Origin: Craspedostauros australis | Taxonomy: Eukaryota > Bacillariophyta > Bacillariophyceae > Mastogloiales > Achnanthaceae | Direction of reading: 5' to 3' | NCBI GenBank assembly: GCA_026770025.1 | Contig: JAMXDE010000038.1 | Location: forward strand, 598,257-662,256 | DNA length: 64,000 nucleotides | Shown here: in pieces, positions 41,821 to 55,989 of the stretch | Layout of the letters: the number at the start of each line of letters is the position of its first letter | Position numbering within the stretch: the stretch's first letter is position 1 | Translations under genes and position numbers: made by a program | Notes under the pieces: generated by a model | Told to the model about the DNA's origin: nothing | The model's input: only the letters and a program-made list of their open reading frames with translations | The model's database searches: none

Positions 41821-44217
41821 TCAAGCGATCGTGGTACTGAGACGCGCTCTTTCTCCTGACCACATTCTTTTATGTGAGTTGCAGTGGCTTTGTGCCAGAC
41901 AGCTTCTCATGGTAGACAGCATCGCGAGTTGACGATCTGCTTCGTCCACGGCGATTTGATTGAAGGGCTCCGCGTGATGACGAACGTTTGTTGCCATGTT
42001 GTTGTTTGCCATCTCGTCCATTGTCATCTCGCTCATTGCTGTGCCGTTCGACGCTGTCAATTCGATGTCCTCTTGATCTGCTTCGTTGTCGCGCCGATGG
42101 TGATCATTCATCGGAGGACTTCCTTCGCTGATCTTCGCCGATCTTCGCCACGTGGTGTCGATTGGCTACGGTCACGTTGATTTGGTCTTCGCCAACTTCC
42201 TCGGTCATGCTTTCGGGAAGATGAGCCCTTGTACCGTTACAAACCAGTACCAGTGGAGTGCGCATTTGAGTTGGTTTCGCGTGAACTCGAGGCTGCGTTC
42301 ATATCATCCGAACTGCCAGATGTTCGTTGTCGCCACGATGATGGCGATGAGCCCATCGATGCTTGCGCAGTTCTTCTGCGGCCGCGATCGGACGGACTTC
42401 GACGACTCCGCGCCGATGGCGAGCGGCGGCTTCTTCCAGAGGAGGAAGTGTGAATTGCTCCGTCACGACGATGACGAAATGATGGCAAACGCTCCACACT
42501 GTTTGATCTTGACGATGTCGAGTGCGGCTTGCCACTGGTGTGCTGTGCGCTTCTCCGCCGATGCCGTGGCGACAGTGATTTCGATGGTAATATCAATGGT
42601 GATGACACACCTCTTGTTTTGCTGGAGTGGTGACGTCAGGGCCCATTGCCAAGCACCTTGGAGATCCTTTCCTTGATCGCTTCTCATCACGCAGAGCACC
42701 CGTGCTTCGTCCGCGTGAACGTCGTTGCTTTGAGTCTTCACTTGGGCGCAACGAACTGCATGCAGATCTGTTGCGGGAAGGAGTCACCTGTTCCTTCTTG
42801 CTCGATTGCCATTTGATTCCCAAACTCAAGGCTCCAGGGCTGGATGGGGCTTGGGGTTGTGGCCGAGACACCTCCGTGGTTGCGTTCGAACTGTTGCAGA
42901 TTGAGTTTGGATTTGGACTGTGTTAATGATGGCGACGATGATGGTGCCTTTGCGGCTGCTTTGGTCAAGGCAAGATCGGCCAATTGCGATGGTCGGGATT
43001 CGAGAGATGGTCATTGCTTCGATTTGGCAGGATTGGTCGACGACACTTCACGTAATGATGATGATTTGATCTTGAGGATGCTGTCCAAGGTCGACCTGCG
43101 CTTGTTCAACGACGAAGACTGTTGTCTCTCTTCATGTGTGCGGCTGAAGGGGGCTGGTGTAGATGCCGCGCTCCAACCTCCAGGCGTGACAGGGGCCTCG
43201 GGGCTTCTCCCACCATTCGTTGCAGCAGCACTTGTCGCAACGTCGACGCTGTCGTGGAGACTTGGCAGATTGGAGCGTGACTCCAGGCTCTCACTGCGTG
43301 ACGTCTCCGTTGTCGCAACTCGAGATAGATCCGGGGTGCTGGCTGTACTCTTCGCGCCTGATGTGTCTGGTGTGTATGTTGTGCCTGGCATGTTGTGTCC
43401 GTCCTTCGAGAATTCCAAACTCTTGTTCCTCGATTTGTCGCTGCTGGTTGTTCCGTTGGAATTCGTTCTTGGCCTTGGCCTGCGTCTCCAACTCTGGGCA
43501 AGCTTCGTCTTGTCTTGGTTGATCCGTTCGCAGGTTGCGCCAAGTGCTGTGGCTGTGGCGAAGCTGAGTCCACCTGGGGTGTTTGGCGCTGGTATCGATT
43601 CGTTGTTGTGGAACTTGCTGGGATCAAGGGAGCTGAATGACATCTCATGAGCTTGCATGTCGAGCATGTCCAGATTCTTCGCACATGATCGTTTCACGGC
43701 CAAAGCTTTCGCATCTTTTGCTGCACTTCTATTGGCGCTGATTGGTGTATCTGTGCTGACACTCGCACGACCACCTGAATGTGCAGCTGCTTTGGCCTCT
43801 TTGGCCTCTTGGGCGACGCTGGTGGGCTTGCTCACCTTCGATTTCGTGTCGGCCTCCTGTTGCGGTTGCTTGATCTCCGCTTGCTTCTCTGCTATCAGTC
43901 TGACACCGTCCTCTTCCAGAAACTTCGATGGTCATGATCACATGACCGCACGGGCTGGACGAAGGTTCGAACAGAGTATCAGGCTGGACGCTTGGCTGTG
44001 GCAACTCCCAGAGTAGATCATACTCATGGGAGGTTCCATACTCATAGTTGTACGACGGGTGGGTCAAGGTGCGGAGCAATTGGCGAGGCTTCCCACAGAT
44101 CCTCTTGGATGTCAATGCCTCCTCATCTTGTCTGATTGTTTGTGTTTGTGTTTGCGTCGGTGGTACCAATGTGAAGGGATACGGCGCTGTTGGAGGGGTT
44201 GCCATCACCATCGCCAT
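41821..44217 (-). pseudogene. Ser/Arg-rich gene, broken or with unresolved introns
   Basis: Coding-like, low-complexity sequence runs through several minus-strand frames. The first is an N-terminal part from ATG 44217 (MAMVMATPPTAPYPF). Next is a Ser/Ala/Lys-rich part, 43925-43011, with FLEEDGVRLIAEKQAEIKQ. It continues in the same frame past a TGA at 43013-43011 (QLADLALTKAAAKAPSSSP). Arg/Ser-rich parts such as GRSRRSPSARSRRSPSDRG follow to a TAA near 42237, again continuing in frame (GSSSRKHDRGSWRRPN). The end is an acidic/Met-rich piece to 41821. The RS-type composition suggests a protein of the splicing-factor-like class, but no RRM is seen. Stops inside otherwise smooth frames mean a pseudogene, or small introns I cannot place. 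The best single exon is 43011-43925. Confidence 0.4.
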
Positions 44218-44243
44218 CGTCGAACAGAGTTGAGCATTCTCTT

Positions 44244-44276
44244 CTTTTCGAAGTTTCGGGTCAACACTTCGAAAAG
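44244..44276. other. Perfect 11-bp hairpin CTTTTCGAAGT
   Basis: CTTTTCGAAGT at 44244-44254 and its exact reverse complement at 44266-44276 are separated by 11 bases. It lies 27 bases upstream of the probable start of the Ser/Arg-rich gene, so it could sit in that leader or be a dimer-binding site. Confidence 0.6.
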
Positions 44277-44929
44277 TACCATGCCTTCGTGGTATCGGCC
44301 GTAACTCCAACCTCAATCATAGTATCTCATGAAGAACCCATAGTTAGTCCGAGATAAAATGACGTGGCACACAACCAAAACGCTCAATCATGAGCATGTA
44401 CTGCGACAGACTCTCTTTTTAGCAGTTTGGCCAAACCGTAAAAATAGACTGGCATGACTTCGAAAACTTCGAATTTCCATTTGCGTTTTGTTCGAAACGT
44501 ACTTCGCAACCAGACAGACAGACGCGCACCAAACACGATACGATTCAGTCACCCTGAATATCTCTAAGCTCGATATATTAGCGTGTGCGTCCCGTCGCGT
44601 CAAAGCCACATGGTTTGATCATGCTTGGGACTGTTTATGAAGTTGATAAATCGTTCGTTCACACATCTTGAATGCTACGAGCGGATTTTGAAACGCTTGG
44701 ACCGTGCACGAATGACGTGAACACAGGCTCTATACGCATGATGTATGCTACGATAGGGTGAGATGAAAAGGCATGCCGAAGGCACCAGCAGACTCAATGG
44801 TGGGAATAATAGTTTAAGCCGTCCGGGGCATAGTGCTAGTGGCGGAAATTGGTAACATTGTGCAGAAATTGGCTCAATGACAACACTGGCCCGGCTCCAC
44901 CAAACATTCCAATGTGTCTCTCTAGACTT
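44277..44929. other. Left flank of the satellite array
   Basis: No gene. From about 44870 the sequence begins to resemble the monomer (ACAACACTGG... then GCATGTAAATGATC) at low identity, so the last tens of bases are a degenerate edge monomer. Confidence 0.45.
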
Positions 44930-46560
44930 GCATGTAAATGATCAATGCGCGAGCAAACCAACGATGGTGGGCCATGGTATGGTCCCCAATGGGTGCGTTC
45001 CGAGTGGTTACAGGCCGTAATTACATATTTAGAGGTCACTCCGGTCATATTTGGTGATACATATGACTGTGAATATTCAGCAACACTGAATATCATGTTC
45101 TGGCCAGATGTACATGTAAAGGATCGATCCGCGAGCGCACCAACGATGGTAGGCCATGGTATGGTCCCTCATGGGTACGTTCCAAGTGGTTATAGGTCGC
45201 CAATGCATATTTAGGGGTCTCTCCGTCCAATTTGGTGATACATATGACTGTGAATATTCAGCACCACTGTATATCGTGTTCTTGCCAGATGTGTATAGGA
45301 ATGATCAATGCGCGAGCAAACCAACGATGGTGGGCCATGGTATGGTCCCTCATGGGTGCGTTCCGAGTGGTTATAGGTCGCCAATGCATATTTAAAGGGT
45401 CCTCCGGTCAAATTTGGTGATACACGCGAAGTTGAATATTCAGCGCCACTGAATATCGTGTTCTGGCCAGAAGTGCATAGGAATGATCAATGCGCGAGCA
45501 AACCAACGATGGTGGGCGATGGTATGGTCCCCAATGGGTGCGTTCCAAGTTGTTATAGACCGTAATTACATATTTAGAGGTCCCTCCGGTCCAATTTGGT
45601 GATACACGCGAAGTTGGAAATTCAGCGCCACTGAATATCGTGTTCTGGTCAGATGTGTACAGGCATCATCAATGCGCGAGCAAACCAACGATGGTGGGCG
45701 ACGGTATAGTCCTCGGTGGGTGCGTTCCGAGTGGTTATAGGTCGCCAATGCATATTTAAAGGGTCCTCCGGTCAAATTTGGTGATACACGCGAAGTTGAA
45801 TATTCAGCGCCACTGAATATCGTGTTCTGGCCAGAAGTGCATAGGAATGATCAATGCGCGAGCAAACCAACGATAGTGGGCGACGGTATAGTCCTCGTTG
45901 GGTGCGTTCCGAGTGGTTATATGCCGTAATTACATATTTAGGGGTCACTCCGGTCCAATTTGGTGATACACGCGAAGTTGGAAATTCAGCGCCACTGAAT
46001 ATCGTGTTCTGGTCAGATGTGTACAGGCATCATCAATGCGCGAGCAAACCAACGCTGGTGGGCCATGGTATGGTCCCCAATGGGTGCGTTCCGAGTGGTT
46101 ATAGACCGTCATTGCATATTTAAGGCGTCCTCCGGTCCAATTTCGTCACACACATGAAGTTGAATATTCAGCACCACTGATTATCGTGTTCTGGCCAGAT
46201 GTACATGTAAAGGATCAATGCGCGAGCAAACCAACGATAGTGGGCGACGGTATAGTCCTCGGTGGGTGCGTTCCGAGTGGTTATAGGCCGTAATTACATA
46301 TTTAAGGCGTCCTCCGGTCCAATTTCGTGATTCATATGACTGTGAATATTCAGCAACACTGAATATCGTGTTCTGGCCAGAAGTGCATAGGAATGATCAA
46401 TGCGCGAGCAAACCAACGATGGTGGGCCATGGTATGGTCCCCCATGGGTGTGTTCCGAGTGGTTATAGGCCATCATTGCATATTTATGGGGTCCTCCGGT
46501 CAAAGTTGGTGATTCATATGACTGTGAATATTCAGCACCACTGAATATCGTGTTCTGGCC

Positions 46561-48917
46561 AGATGTACATAGGAATGATCGATCCGCGAGCAAACCAACG
46601 ATGGGGGACGATGGTATGGTCCCCAATGGGTGCGTTCCGAGTGGTTATATGCCGTATTTGCATATTTAGGGGTTCTGCGGTCAAATTTCGTCACACACAT
46701 GAAGTTGAATATTCACCAACACTGAATATCGTGTTCTGGCTAGAAGTGCATAGGAATGATCGATCCGCAAGCGCACCAACGATAGTGGGCCATGGCATGG
46801 TCCTCCATGGGTGCGTTCCGAGTGGTTATAGGTCGCCAATGCATATTTAGGCGTCCTCCGGTCAAAATTGGTGATTCATATGACTGTGAATATTCAGCAA
46901 CACTGAATATCGTGTTCTGGCCAGATGTGCATACAAATCATCGATCCGCAAGCAAACCAACGCTGGCGGGCCATGGTATGGTCCCCGATGGGTGCGTTCC
47001 AAGTGGTTATAGGCCGTAATTACATAGTTAGAGGTCCCTCCGGTCAAATTTGGTGATACACGCGAAGTTGAATATTCAGCGCCACTGAATATCATGTTCT
47101 GGCCAGATGTACATAGGAATGATCGATCCGCGAGCAAACCAACGATGGGGGACGATGGTATGGTCCCCAATGGGTGCGTTCCGAGTGGTTATATGCCGTA
47201 TTTGCATATTTAGGGGTTCTGCGGTCAAATTTCGTCACACACATGAAGTTGAATATTCACCAACACTGAATATCGTGTTCTGGCTAGAAGTGCATAGGAA
47301 TGATCGATCCGCAAGCGCACCAACGATAGTGGGCCATGGCATGGTCCTCCATGGGTGCGTTCCGAGTGGTTATAGGTCGCCAATGCATATTTAGGCGTCC
47401 TCCGGTCAAAATTGGTGATTCATATGACTGTGAATATTCAGCAACACTGAATATCGTGTTCTGGCCAGATGTGCATACAAATCATCGATCCGCAAGCAAA
47501 CCAACGCTGGCGGGCCATGGTATGGTCCCCGATGGGTGCGTTCCAAGTGGTTATAGGCCGTAATTACATAGTTAGAGGTCCCTCCGGTCAAATTTGGTGA
47601 TACACGCGAAGTTGAATATTCAGCGCCACTGAATATCATGTTCTGGCCAGATGTACATAGGAATGATCGATCCGCGAGCAAACCAACGATAGTGGGCCAT
47701 GGCATGGTCCCCAATGGGTGCGTTCCGAGTGGTTATATGCCGTATTTGCATATTTAGGGGTTCTGCGGTCAAATTTCGTCACACACATGAAGTTGAATAT
47801 TCACCAACACTGAATATCGTGTTCTGGCTAGAAGTGCATAGGAATGATCGATCCGCAAGCGCACCAACGATAGTGGGCCATGGCATGGTCCTCCATGGGT
47901 GCGTTCCGAGTGGTTATAGGTCGCCAATGCATATTTAGGCGTCCTCCGGTCAAAATTGGTGATTCATATGACTGTGAATATTCAGCAACACTGAATATCG
48001 TGTTCTGGCCAGATGTGCATACAAATCATCGATCCGCAAGCAAACCAACGCTGGCGGGCCATGGTATGGTCCCCGATGGGTGCGTTCCAAGTGGTTATAG
48101 GCCGTAATTACATAGTTAGAGGTCCCTCCGGTCAAATTTGGTGATACACGCGAAGTTGAATATTCAGCGCCACTGAATATCATGTTCTGGCCAGATGTAC
48201 ATAGGAATGATCGATCCGCGAGCAAACCAACGATAGTGGGCCATGGCATGGTCCCCAATGGGTGCGTTCCGAGTGGTTATATGCCGTATTTGCATATTTA
48301 GGGGTTCTGCGGTCAAATTTCGTCACACACATGAAGTTGAATATTCACCAACACTGAATATCGTGTTCTGGCTAGAAGTGCATAGGAATGATCGATCCGC
48401 AAGCGCACCAACGATAGTGGGCCATGGCATGGTCCTCCATGGGTGCGTTCCGAGTGGTTATAGGTCGCCAATGCATATTTAGGCGTCCTCCGGTCAAAAT
48501 TGGTGATTCATATGACTGTGAATATTCAGCAACACTGAATATCGTGTTCTGGCCAGATGTGCATACAAATCATCGATCCGCAAGCAAACCAACGCTGGCG
48601 GGCCATGGCATGGTCCCCGATGGGTGCGTTCCAAGTGGTTATAGGTCGCCAATGCATATTTAGGCGTCCTCCGGTCAAAATTGGTGATACACGCGAAGTT
48701 GAATATTCAGCGCCACTGAATATCGTGTTCTGGCCAGATGTACATAGGAATGATCGATCCGCAAGCAAACCAACGCTGGCGGGCCATGGTATGGTCCCCG
48801 ATGGGTGCGTTCCAAGTGGTTATAGGCCGTAATTACATAGTTAGAGGTCCCTCCGGTCAAATTTGGTGATACACGCGAAGTTGAATATTCAGCGCCACTG
48901 AATATCATGTTCTGGCC
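46561..48917 (+). repeat. Trimeric higher-order repeat, 544-bp period
   Basis: Three 544-base units start at 46561, 47105 and 47649. A fourth unit at 48193-48917 has one extra, hybrid monomer (725 bases). The same diagnostic variants recur in order in each unit: ATTCACCAACACTG with GGCTAGAAGTG, then GCAAGCGCACC, then CGCTGGCGGGCC with a TACATAGTTAG block. The first unit and the second are the same as far as I compared; units 3 and 4 differ from them by a short block (GATAGTGGGCCATGGCATGG replacing the GATGGGGGACGATGG type). Confidence 0.9.
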
Positions 48918-49755
48918 AGATGTACATAGGAATCATCAATGCGCGAGCAAACCAACGACGTTGAGCCATGGTATGGTCCCTGATGGGTGCGTTCCGAGTG
49001 GTTATAGGCCGTAATTACATATTTAGAGGTCTCTCCGTCCAATTTCGTGATACACATGACAGTGAATATTCAGCAACACTGAATATCATGTTCTGGCCAG
49101 ATGTACATGTAAAGGATCAATGCGCGAGCATACCAACGATAGTGGGCCATGGTATGGTCCCCGATGGGTGCGTTCCAAGTGGTTATAGGCCGCCATTGCA
49201 TATTTAGGCGTCCTCCGGTCAAAATTGGTGATTCATATGACTGTGAATATTCAGCACCACTGAATATCGTGTTCTGGCCAGATGTACATAGGAATGATCA
49301 ATACGCGAGCAAGGCAACGATGGTGGGCCATGGTATGGTCCCCAATGAGTGCGTTCCGAGTGGTGATAGACCGCCATTGCATATTTAGAGGTTCTGCGGT
49401 CAAAGTTGGTGATTCATATGACAGTGAATATTCAGCGCCACTGAATATCGTGTTCTGGCCAGATGTACATGTAAAGGATCAATGCGCGAGCATACCAACG
49501 ATAGTGGGCCATGGTATGGTCCCCGATGGGTGCGTTCCAAGTGGTTATAGGCCGCCATTGCATATTTAGGCGTCCTCCGGTCAAAATTGGTGATTCATAT
49601 GACTGTGAATATTCAGCACCACTGAATATCGTGTTCTGGCCAGATGTACATAGGAATGATCAATGCGCGAGCAAATCAACGATGGTGGGCCATGGTATGG
49701 TCCCCCATGGGTGCGTTCCAAGTGATTATAGGTCGCCAATGCATATTTAAGGGAT

Positions 49756-52295
49756 CCTCCGGTCAAATTTGGTGATACATATGACTGTGAATATTCAGCG
49801 CCACTGAATATCGTGTTCTGGCCAGATGTACATGTAAAGGATCAATGCGCGAGCAAACCAACGATTGTGGGCGATGGTATGGTCCCCAATGGGTGCGTTC
49901 CGAGTGGTTATAGGCCGTAATTACATATTTAGGGGTTCTGCGGTCAAATTTGGTGATACATATGACTGTGAATATTCAGCACTACTGAATATCGTGTTCT
50001 GGCCAGAAGTGCATGTAAAGGATCGATTCGCAAGCAAACCAACGATAGTAGGCCATGGTATGGTCCCCAATGGGTGCATTCCAAGTGGTTATAGGCCGTA
50101 ATTACATATTTAGGGGTTCTGCGGTCAAATTTGGTGATACATATGACTGTGAATATTCAGCAACACTGAATATCATGTTCTGGCCAGATGTACATCGGAA
50201 TGATCAATGCGCGAGCAAGGCAACGATGGCGGACGATGATGTGGTCCCCAATGGGTGCGTTCCGAGTGGTTATAGGCCGTCATTGCATATTTAAGGCGTC
50301 CTTCGGTCAAAATTGGTGATTCATATGAAGTTGAATATTCAGCACCACTGAATATCGTGTTCTGGCCAGATGTACATGGAAAGGATCAATGCGCGAGCAA
50401 ACCAACGATAGTGGGCCATGGTATGGTCCCCAATGGGTGCATTCCAAGTGGTTATAGGCCGTAATTACATATTTAGGGGTTCTGCGGTCAAATTTGGTGA
50501 TACATATGACTGTGAATATTCAGCGCCAGTGAATATCATGTTCTGGCCAGATGTACATGTAAAGGATCAATGCGCGAGAAAATCAACGCTGGTGGGCCAT
50601 GGTATGGTCCCCGATGGGTGTGTTCCAAGTGGTTATAGACCGTCATTGCATAATTAAGCGTGACTCCGGTCAAATTGGGTCACACACATGAAGTAGAATA
50701 TTCAGCACCACTGAATATCGTGTTCTGGCCAGATGTACATAGGAATGATCGATCCGCGAGCAAACCAACGATATTGGGCCATGGTATGGTCCCCCATGGG
50801 TGCGTTCCGAGTGGTTATAGACCGTCATTGCATATTGAGAGGTCACTCCGTCCAATTTGGTGATACATATGACAGTGAATATTCAGCAACACTGAATATC
50901 GTGTTCTGGCCAGATGTACATGTAAAGAATCGATCCGCGAGCAAACTAACGATGGTGGGCCATGGTATGGTCCCCCATGGGTGCGTTCCGAGTGAATATA
51001 GGTCGCCAATGCATATTTAAAGGGTCCTCCGGTCAAATTTGGTGATACATATGACTGTGAATATTCAGCGCCACTGAATATCGTGTTCTGGCCAGATGTA
51101 CATGTAAAGGATCAATGCGCGAGCAAACCAACGATTGTGGGCGATGGTATGGTCCCCAATGGGTGCGTTCCGAGTGGTTATAGGCCGTAATTACATATTT
51201 AGGGGTTCTGCGGTCAAATTTGGTGATACATATGACTGTGAATATTCAGCACTACTGAATATCGTGTTCTGGCCAGAAGTGCATGTAAAGGATCGATTCG
51301 CAAGCAAACCAACGATAGTAGGCCATGGTATGGTCCCCAATGGGTGCATTCCAAGTGGTTATAGGCCGTAATTACATATTTAGGGGTTCTGCGGTCAAAT
51401 TTGGTGATACATATGACTGTGAATATTCAGCAACACTGAATATCATGTTCTGGCCAGATGTACATCGGAATGATCAATGCGCGAGCAAGGCAACGATGGC
51501 GGACGATGATGTGGTCCCCAATGGGTGCGTTCCGAGTGGTTATAGGCCGTCATTGCATATTTAAGGCGTCCTTCGGTCAAAATTGGTGATTCATATGAAG
51601 TTGAATATTCAGCACCACTGAATATCGTGTTCTGGCCAGATGTACATGGAAAGGATCAATGCGCGAGCAAACCAACGATAGTGGGCCATGGTATGGTCCC
51701 CAATGGGTGCATTCCAAGTGGTTATAGGCCGTAATTACATATTTAGGGGTTCTGCGGTCAAATTTGGTGATACATATGACTGTGAATATTCAGCGCCAGT
51801 GAATATCATGTTCTGGCCAGATGTACATGTAAAGGATCAATGCGCGAGAAAATCAACGCTGGTGGGCCATGGTATGGTCCCCGATGGGTGTGTTCCAAGT
51901 GGTTATAGACCGTCATTGCATAATTAAGCGTGACTCCGGTCAAATTGGGTCACACACATGAAGTAGAATATTCAGCACCACTGAATATCGTGTTCTGGCC
52001 AGATGTACATAGGAATGATCGATCCGCGAGCAAACCAACGATATTGGGCCATGGTATGGTCCCCCATGGGTGCGTTCCGAGTGGTTATAGACCGTCATTG
52101 CATATTGAGAGGTCACTCCGTCCAATTTGGTGATACATATGACAGTGAATATTCAGCAACACTGAATATCGTGTTCTGGCCAGATGTACATGTAAAGAAT
52201 CGATCCGCGAGCAAACTAACGATGGTGGGCCATGGTATGGTCCCCCATGGGTGCGTTCCGAGTGAATATAGGTCGCCAATGCATATTTAAAGGGT
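49756..52295 (+). repeat. Heptameric higher-order repeat, 1270 bp x 2
   Basis: Positions 49756-51025 and 51026-52295 are the same as far as I can compare by eye, including rare variants such as the GCGCCAGTGAATATCATG monomer and GCGAGAAAATCAACGC. Similarity resumes for about 110 bases of a third unit (to about 52404). 1270 bases equals seven monomers. Confidence 0.9.
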
Positions 52296-55200
52296 CCTCC
52301 GGTCAAATTTGGTGATACATATGACTGTGAATATTCAGCGCCACTGAATATCGTGTTCTGGCCAGATGTACATGTAAAGGATCAATGCGCGAGCAAACCA
52401 ACGATGTTGAGCCATGGTATGGTCCCCCATGGGTGCGTTCCGAGTGGTTATAGGCCGTAATTACATATTTAGAGGTCTCTCCGTCCAATTTCGTGGTACA
52501 TATGACAGTGAATATTCAGAGGCAATGTATATCGTGTTCTGGCCAGATGCACATGTAAAGGATCAATGCGCGGGCAAACCAACGATGTTGAGCCATGGTA
52601 TGGTCCCCGATGGGTGCGTTCCGAGTGGTTATAGACCGTAATTACATATTTATGGGATCCTGCGGTCAAAATTGGTGATTCAAATGAAGGTGAATATTCA
52701 GCACCACTGAATATCGTGTTCTGGCCAGATGTACATCGGAATGATCAACGCGCGAGCAAACCAACGATTGCGGGCGATGATATGGTCCCCCATGGGTGCG
52801 TTCCGAGTGGTTATAGGCCATAATTACATATTTAGAGGTCACTCCGTCCAATTTGGTGATACATATGACTGTGAATATTCAGAGGCAATGTATATCGTGT
52901 TCTGGCCAGAAGTGCATACAAATGATGGGTCCGCAAGCAAACCAACGATGGTGGGCCATGGTATGGTCCCCGATGGGTGCGTTCCGAGTGGTTATAGACC
53001 GTCATTGCATATTTAGAGGTCTCTCCGTCCAATTTCGTGATACATATGACAGTGAATATTCAGCAACACTGAATATCGTGTTCTGGACAGATGTACATAG
53101 GAATGATCAATGCGCGAGCAAGGCAACGATGGCGGACGATGATGTGGTCCCCAATGGGTGCGTTCCGAGTGGTTATAGACCGTCATTGCATATTTAGGGG
53201 TTCTGCGGTCAAATTTGGTGATTCATATGATGGTGAATATTCAGCACCACTGAATATCGTGTTCTGGCTAGATGTACATAGGAATGATCAATTCGCGGGC
53301 AAACCAACGATGGGGGACGATGGTATGGTCCCCAATGGGTGCGTTCCAAGTGGTTATAGGCCGTAATCGTATATTTAGAGGTCACTCCGTCCAATTTGGT
53401 GATACATATGACAGTGAATATTCAGCACCGCTGAATATCGTGTTCTGGACAGAAGTGCATACAAATGATGGGTCCGCAAGCAAACCAACGATGGTGGGCC
53501 ATGGTATGGTCCCCCATGGGTGCGTTCCGAGTGGTTATAGATCGTCATTGCATATTTAGAGGTCACTCCGTCCAATTTCGTGATTCATATGACTGTGAAT
53601 ATTCAGCAACACTGAATATCGTGTTCTGGCCAGAAGTGCATAGGAATGATCAATGCGCGAGCAAACCAACAATGGGCGACGATGGTATGGTCTCCAATGG
53701 GTGCGTTACGAGTGGTTATAGGTCGTAATTACATATTTAGAGGTCACTCCGTCCAATTTGGTGATACACATGAAGTTGAATATTCAGCGCCACTGAATAT
53801 CGTGTTCTGGACAGAAGTGCATAGGAATGATCAATACGCGAGCAAACCAACAATGGTGGGCCATGGTATGGTCCCCCATGGGTGTGTTCCGAGTGGTTAT
53901 AGGCCATCATTGCATATTTATGGGGTCCTCCGGTCAAAGTTGGTGATTCATATGATGGTGAATATTCAGCACCACTGAATATCGTGTTCTGGCCAGATGT
54001 ACATAGGAATGATCGATCCGCGAGCAAACCAACGATGGTAGGCGATGGTATGGTCCCCCATGGGTGTATTCCGAGTGGTTATAGACCGTCATTGCATATT
54101 TAAGCGTGCCTCCGTCCAATTTCGTCACACACATGAAGTTGAATATTCAGCACCACTGAATATCGTGTTCTGGCTAGATGTACATAGGAATGATCAATGC
54201 GCGAGCAAACCAACGATGGTGGGCCATGGTATGGTCCCCCATGGGTGTGTTCCGAGTGGTTATTGGTCGTAATTACGTATTTATAGGATCCTCCGGTCAT
54301 ATTTGGTGATTCATATGACTGTGAATATTCAGCGCCACTGAATATCGTGTTCTGGCCAGATGTACATAGGAATGATCAATGCGCGGGCAAACCAACGATG
54401 GGGGACGATGATATGGTCCCCAATGGGCGCGTTCCAAGTGGTTATAGGCCGTAATTACATATTTAAGGCGTCCTCCGGTCCAATTTCGTGATACACATGA
54501 AGTTGAATATTCAGCACCACTGAATATCGTGTTCTGGCCAGAAGTGCATAGGAATGATCAATACGCGAGCAAACCAACAATGGTGGGCCATGGTATGGTC
54601 CCCCATGGGTGTGTTCCGAGTGGTTATAGGCCATCATTGCATATTTATGGGGTCCTCCGGTCAAAGTTGGTGATTCATATGATGGTGAATATTCAGCACC
54701 ACTGAATATCGTGTTCTGGCCAGATGTACATAGGAATGATCAATACGCGATCAAACCAACGATGGGGGACGATGGTATGGTCCCCAATGGGTGCGTTCCA
54801 AGTGGTTATAGACCGCCATTGCATATATAGAGGTTCTGCGGTCAATTTTGGTGATTCATATGATGGTGAATATTCAGCGCCACTGAATATCGTGTTCTGG
54901 ACAGATGTACATACAAATGATCAATGCGCGAGCAAACCAACAATGGTGGGCCATGGTATGGTCCCCCATGGGTGTGTTCCGAGTGGTTATAGGCCATCAT
55001 TGCATATTTATGGGGTCCTCCGGTCAAATTTGGTGATTCATATGACTGTGAATATTCAGCACCACTGAATATCGTGTTCTGGCCAGATGTACATAGGAAT
55101 GATCAATACGCGAGCAAGGCAACGATGGTGGGCCATGGTATGGTCCCCAATGGGTGCGTTCCGAGTGGTGATAGACCGCCATTGCATATTTAGAGGTTCT

Positions 55201-55989
55201 GCGGTCAAAGTTGGTGATTCATATGATGGTGAATATTCAGCACCACTGAATATCGTGTTCTGGCTAGATGTACATAGGAATGGTCAATGCGCGAGCAAAC
55301 CAACAATGGGGGACGATGGTATGGTCCCCAATGGGTGCGTTCCGAGTGGTTATAGGCCGTCATTGCATATTTAGAGGTCTCTCCGTCCAATTTGGTGATT
55401 CATATGACTGTGAATATTCAGAGGCAATGTATATCGTGTTCTGGCCAGAATTGCATAGGAATGATCAATGCGCGAGCAAATCAACGATGGTGGGCCATGG
55501 TATGGTCCCCAATGGGTGCGTTCCGAGTGGCTATAGGCCATCATTGCATATTTATGGGGTCCTCCGGTCAAATTTGGTGATTCATATGACTGTGAATATT
55601 CGGCAACACTGAATATCGTGTTCTGGCTAGAAGTGCATAGGAATGATCGATCCGCGAGCAAACAAACGATGGTGGGCCATGGTATGGTCCCCCATGGGTG
55701 CGTTCCAAGTGGTTATAGGTCGCCAATGCATAGTTAAGGCGTCCTCCGGTCAAATTTGGTGATTCATATGATGGTGAATATTCAGAGGCAATGTATATCG
55801 TGTTCTGGCCAGATGTACATAGGAATGATCAATGCGCGAGCAAATCAACGATGGTGGGCCATGGTATGGTCCCCCATGGGTGCGTTCCGAGTGGTTACAG
55901 GCCGTCATTGCATATATAGAGGTTCTGCGGTCCAATTTGGTGATTCATATGACTGTGAATATTCAGCACCACTGAATATCGTGTTCTGG

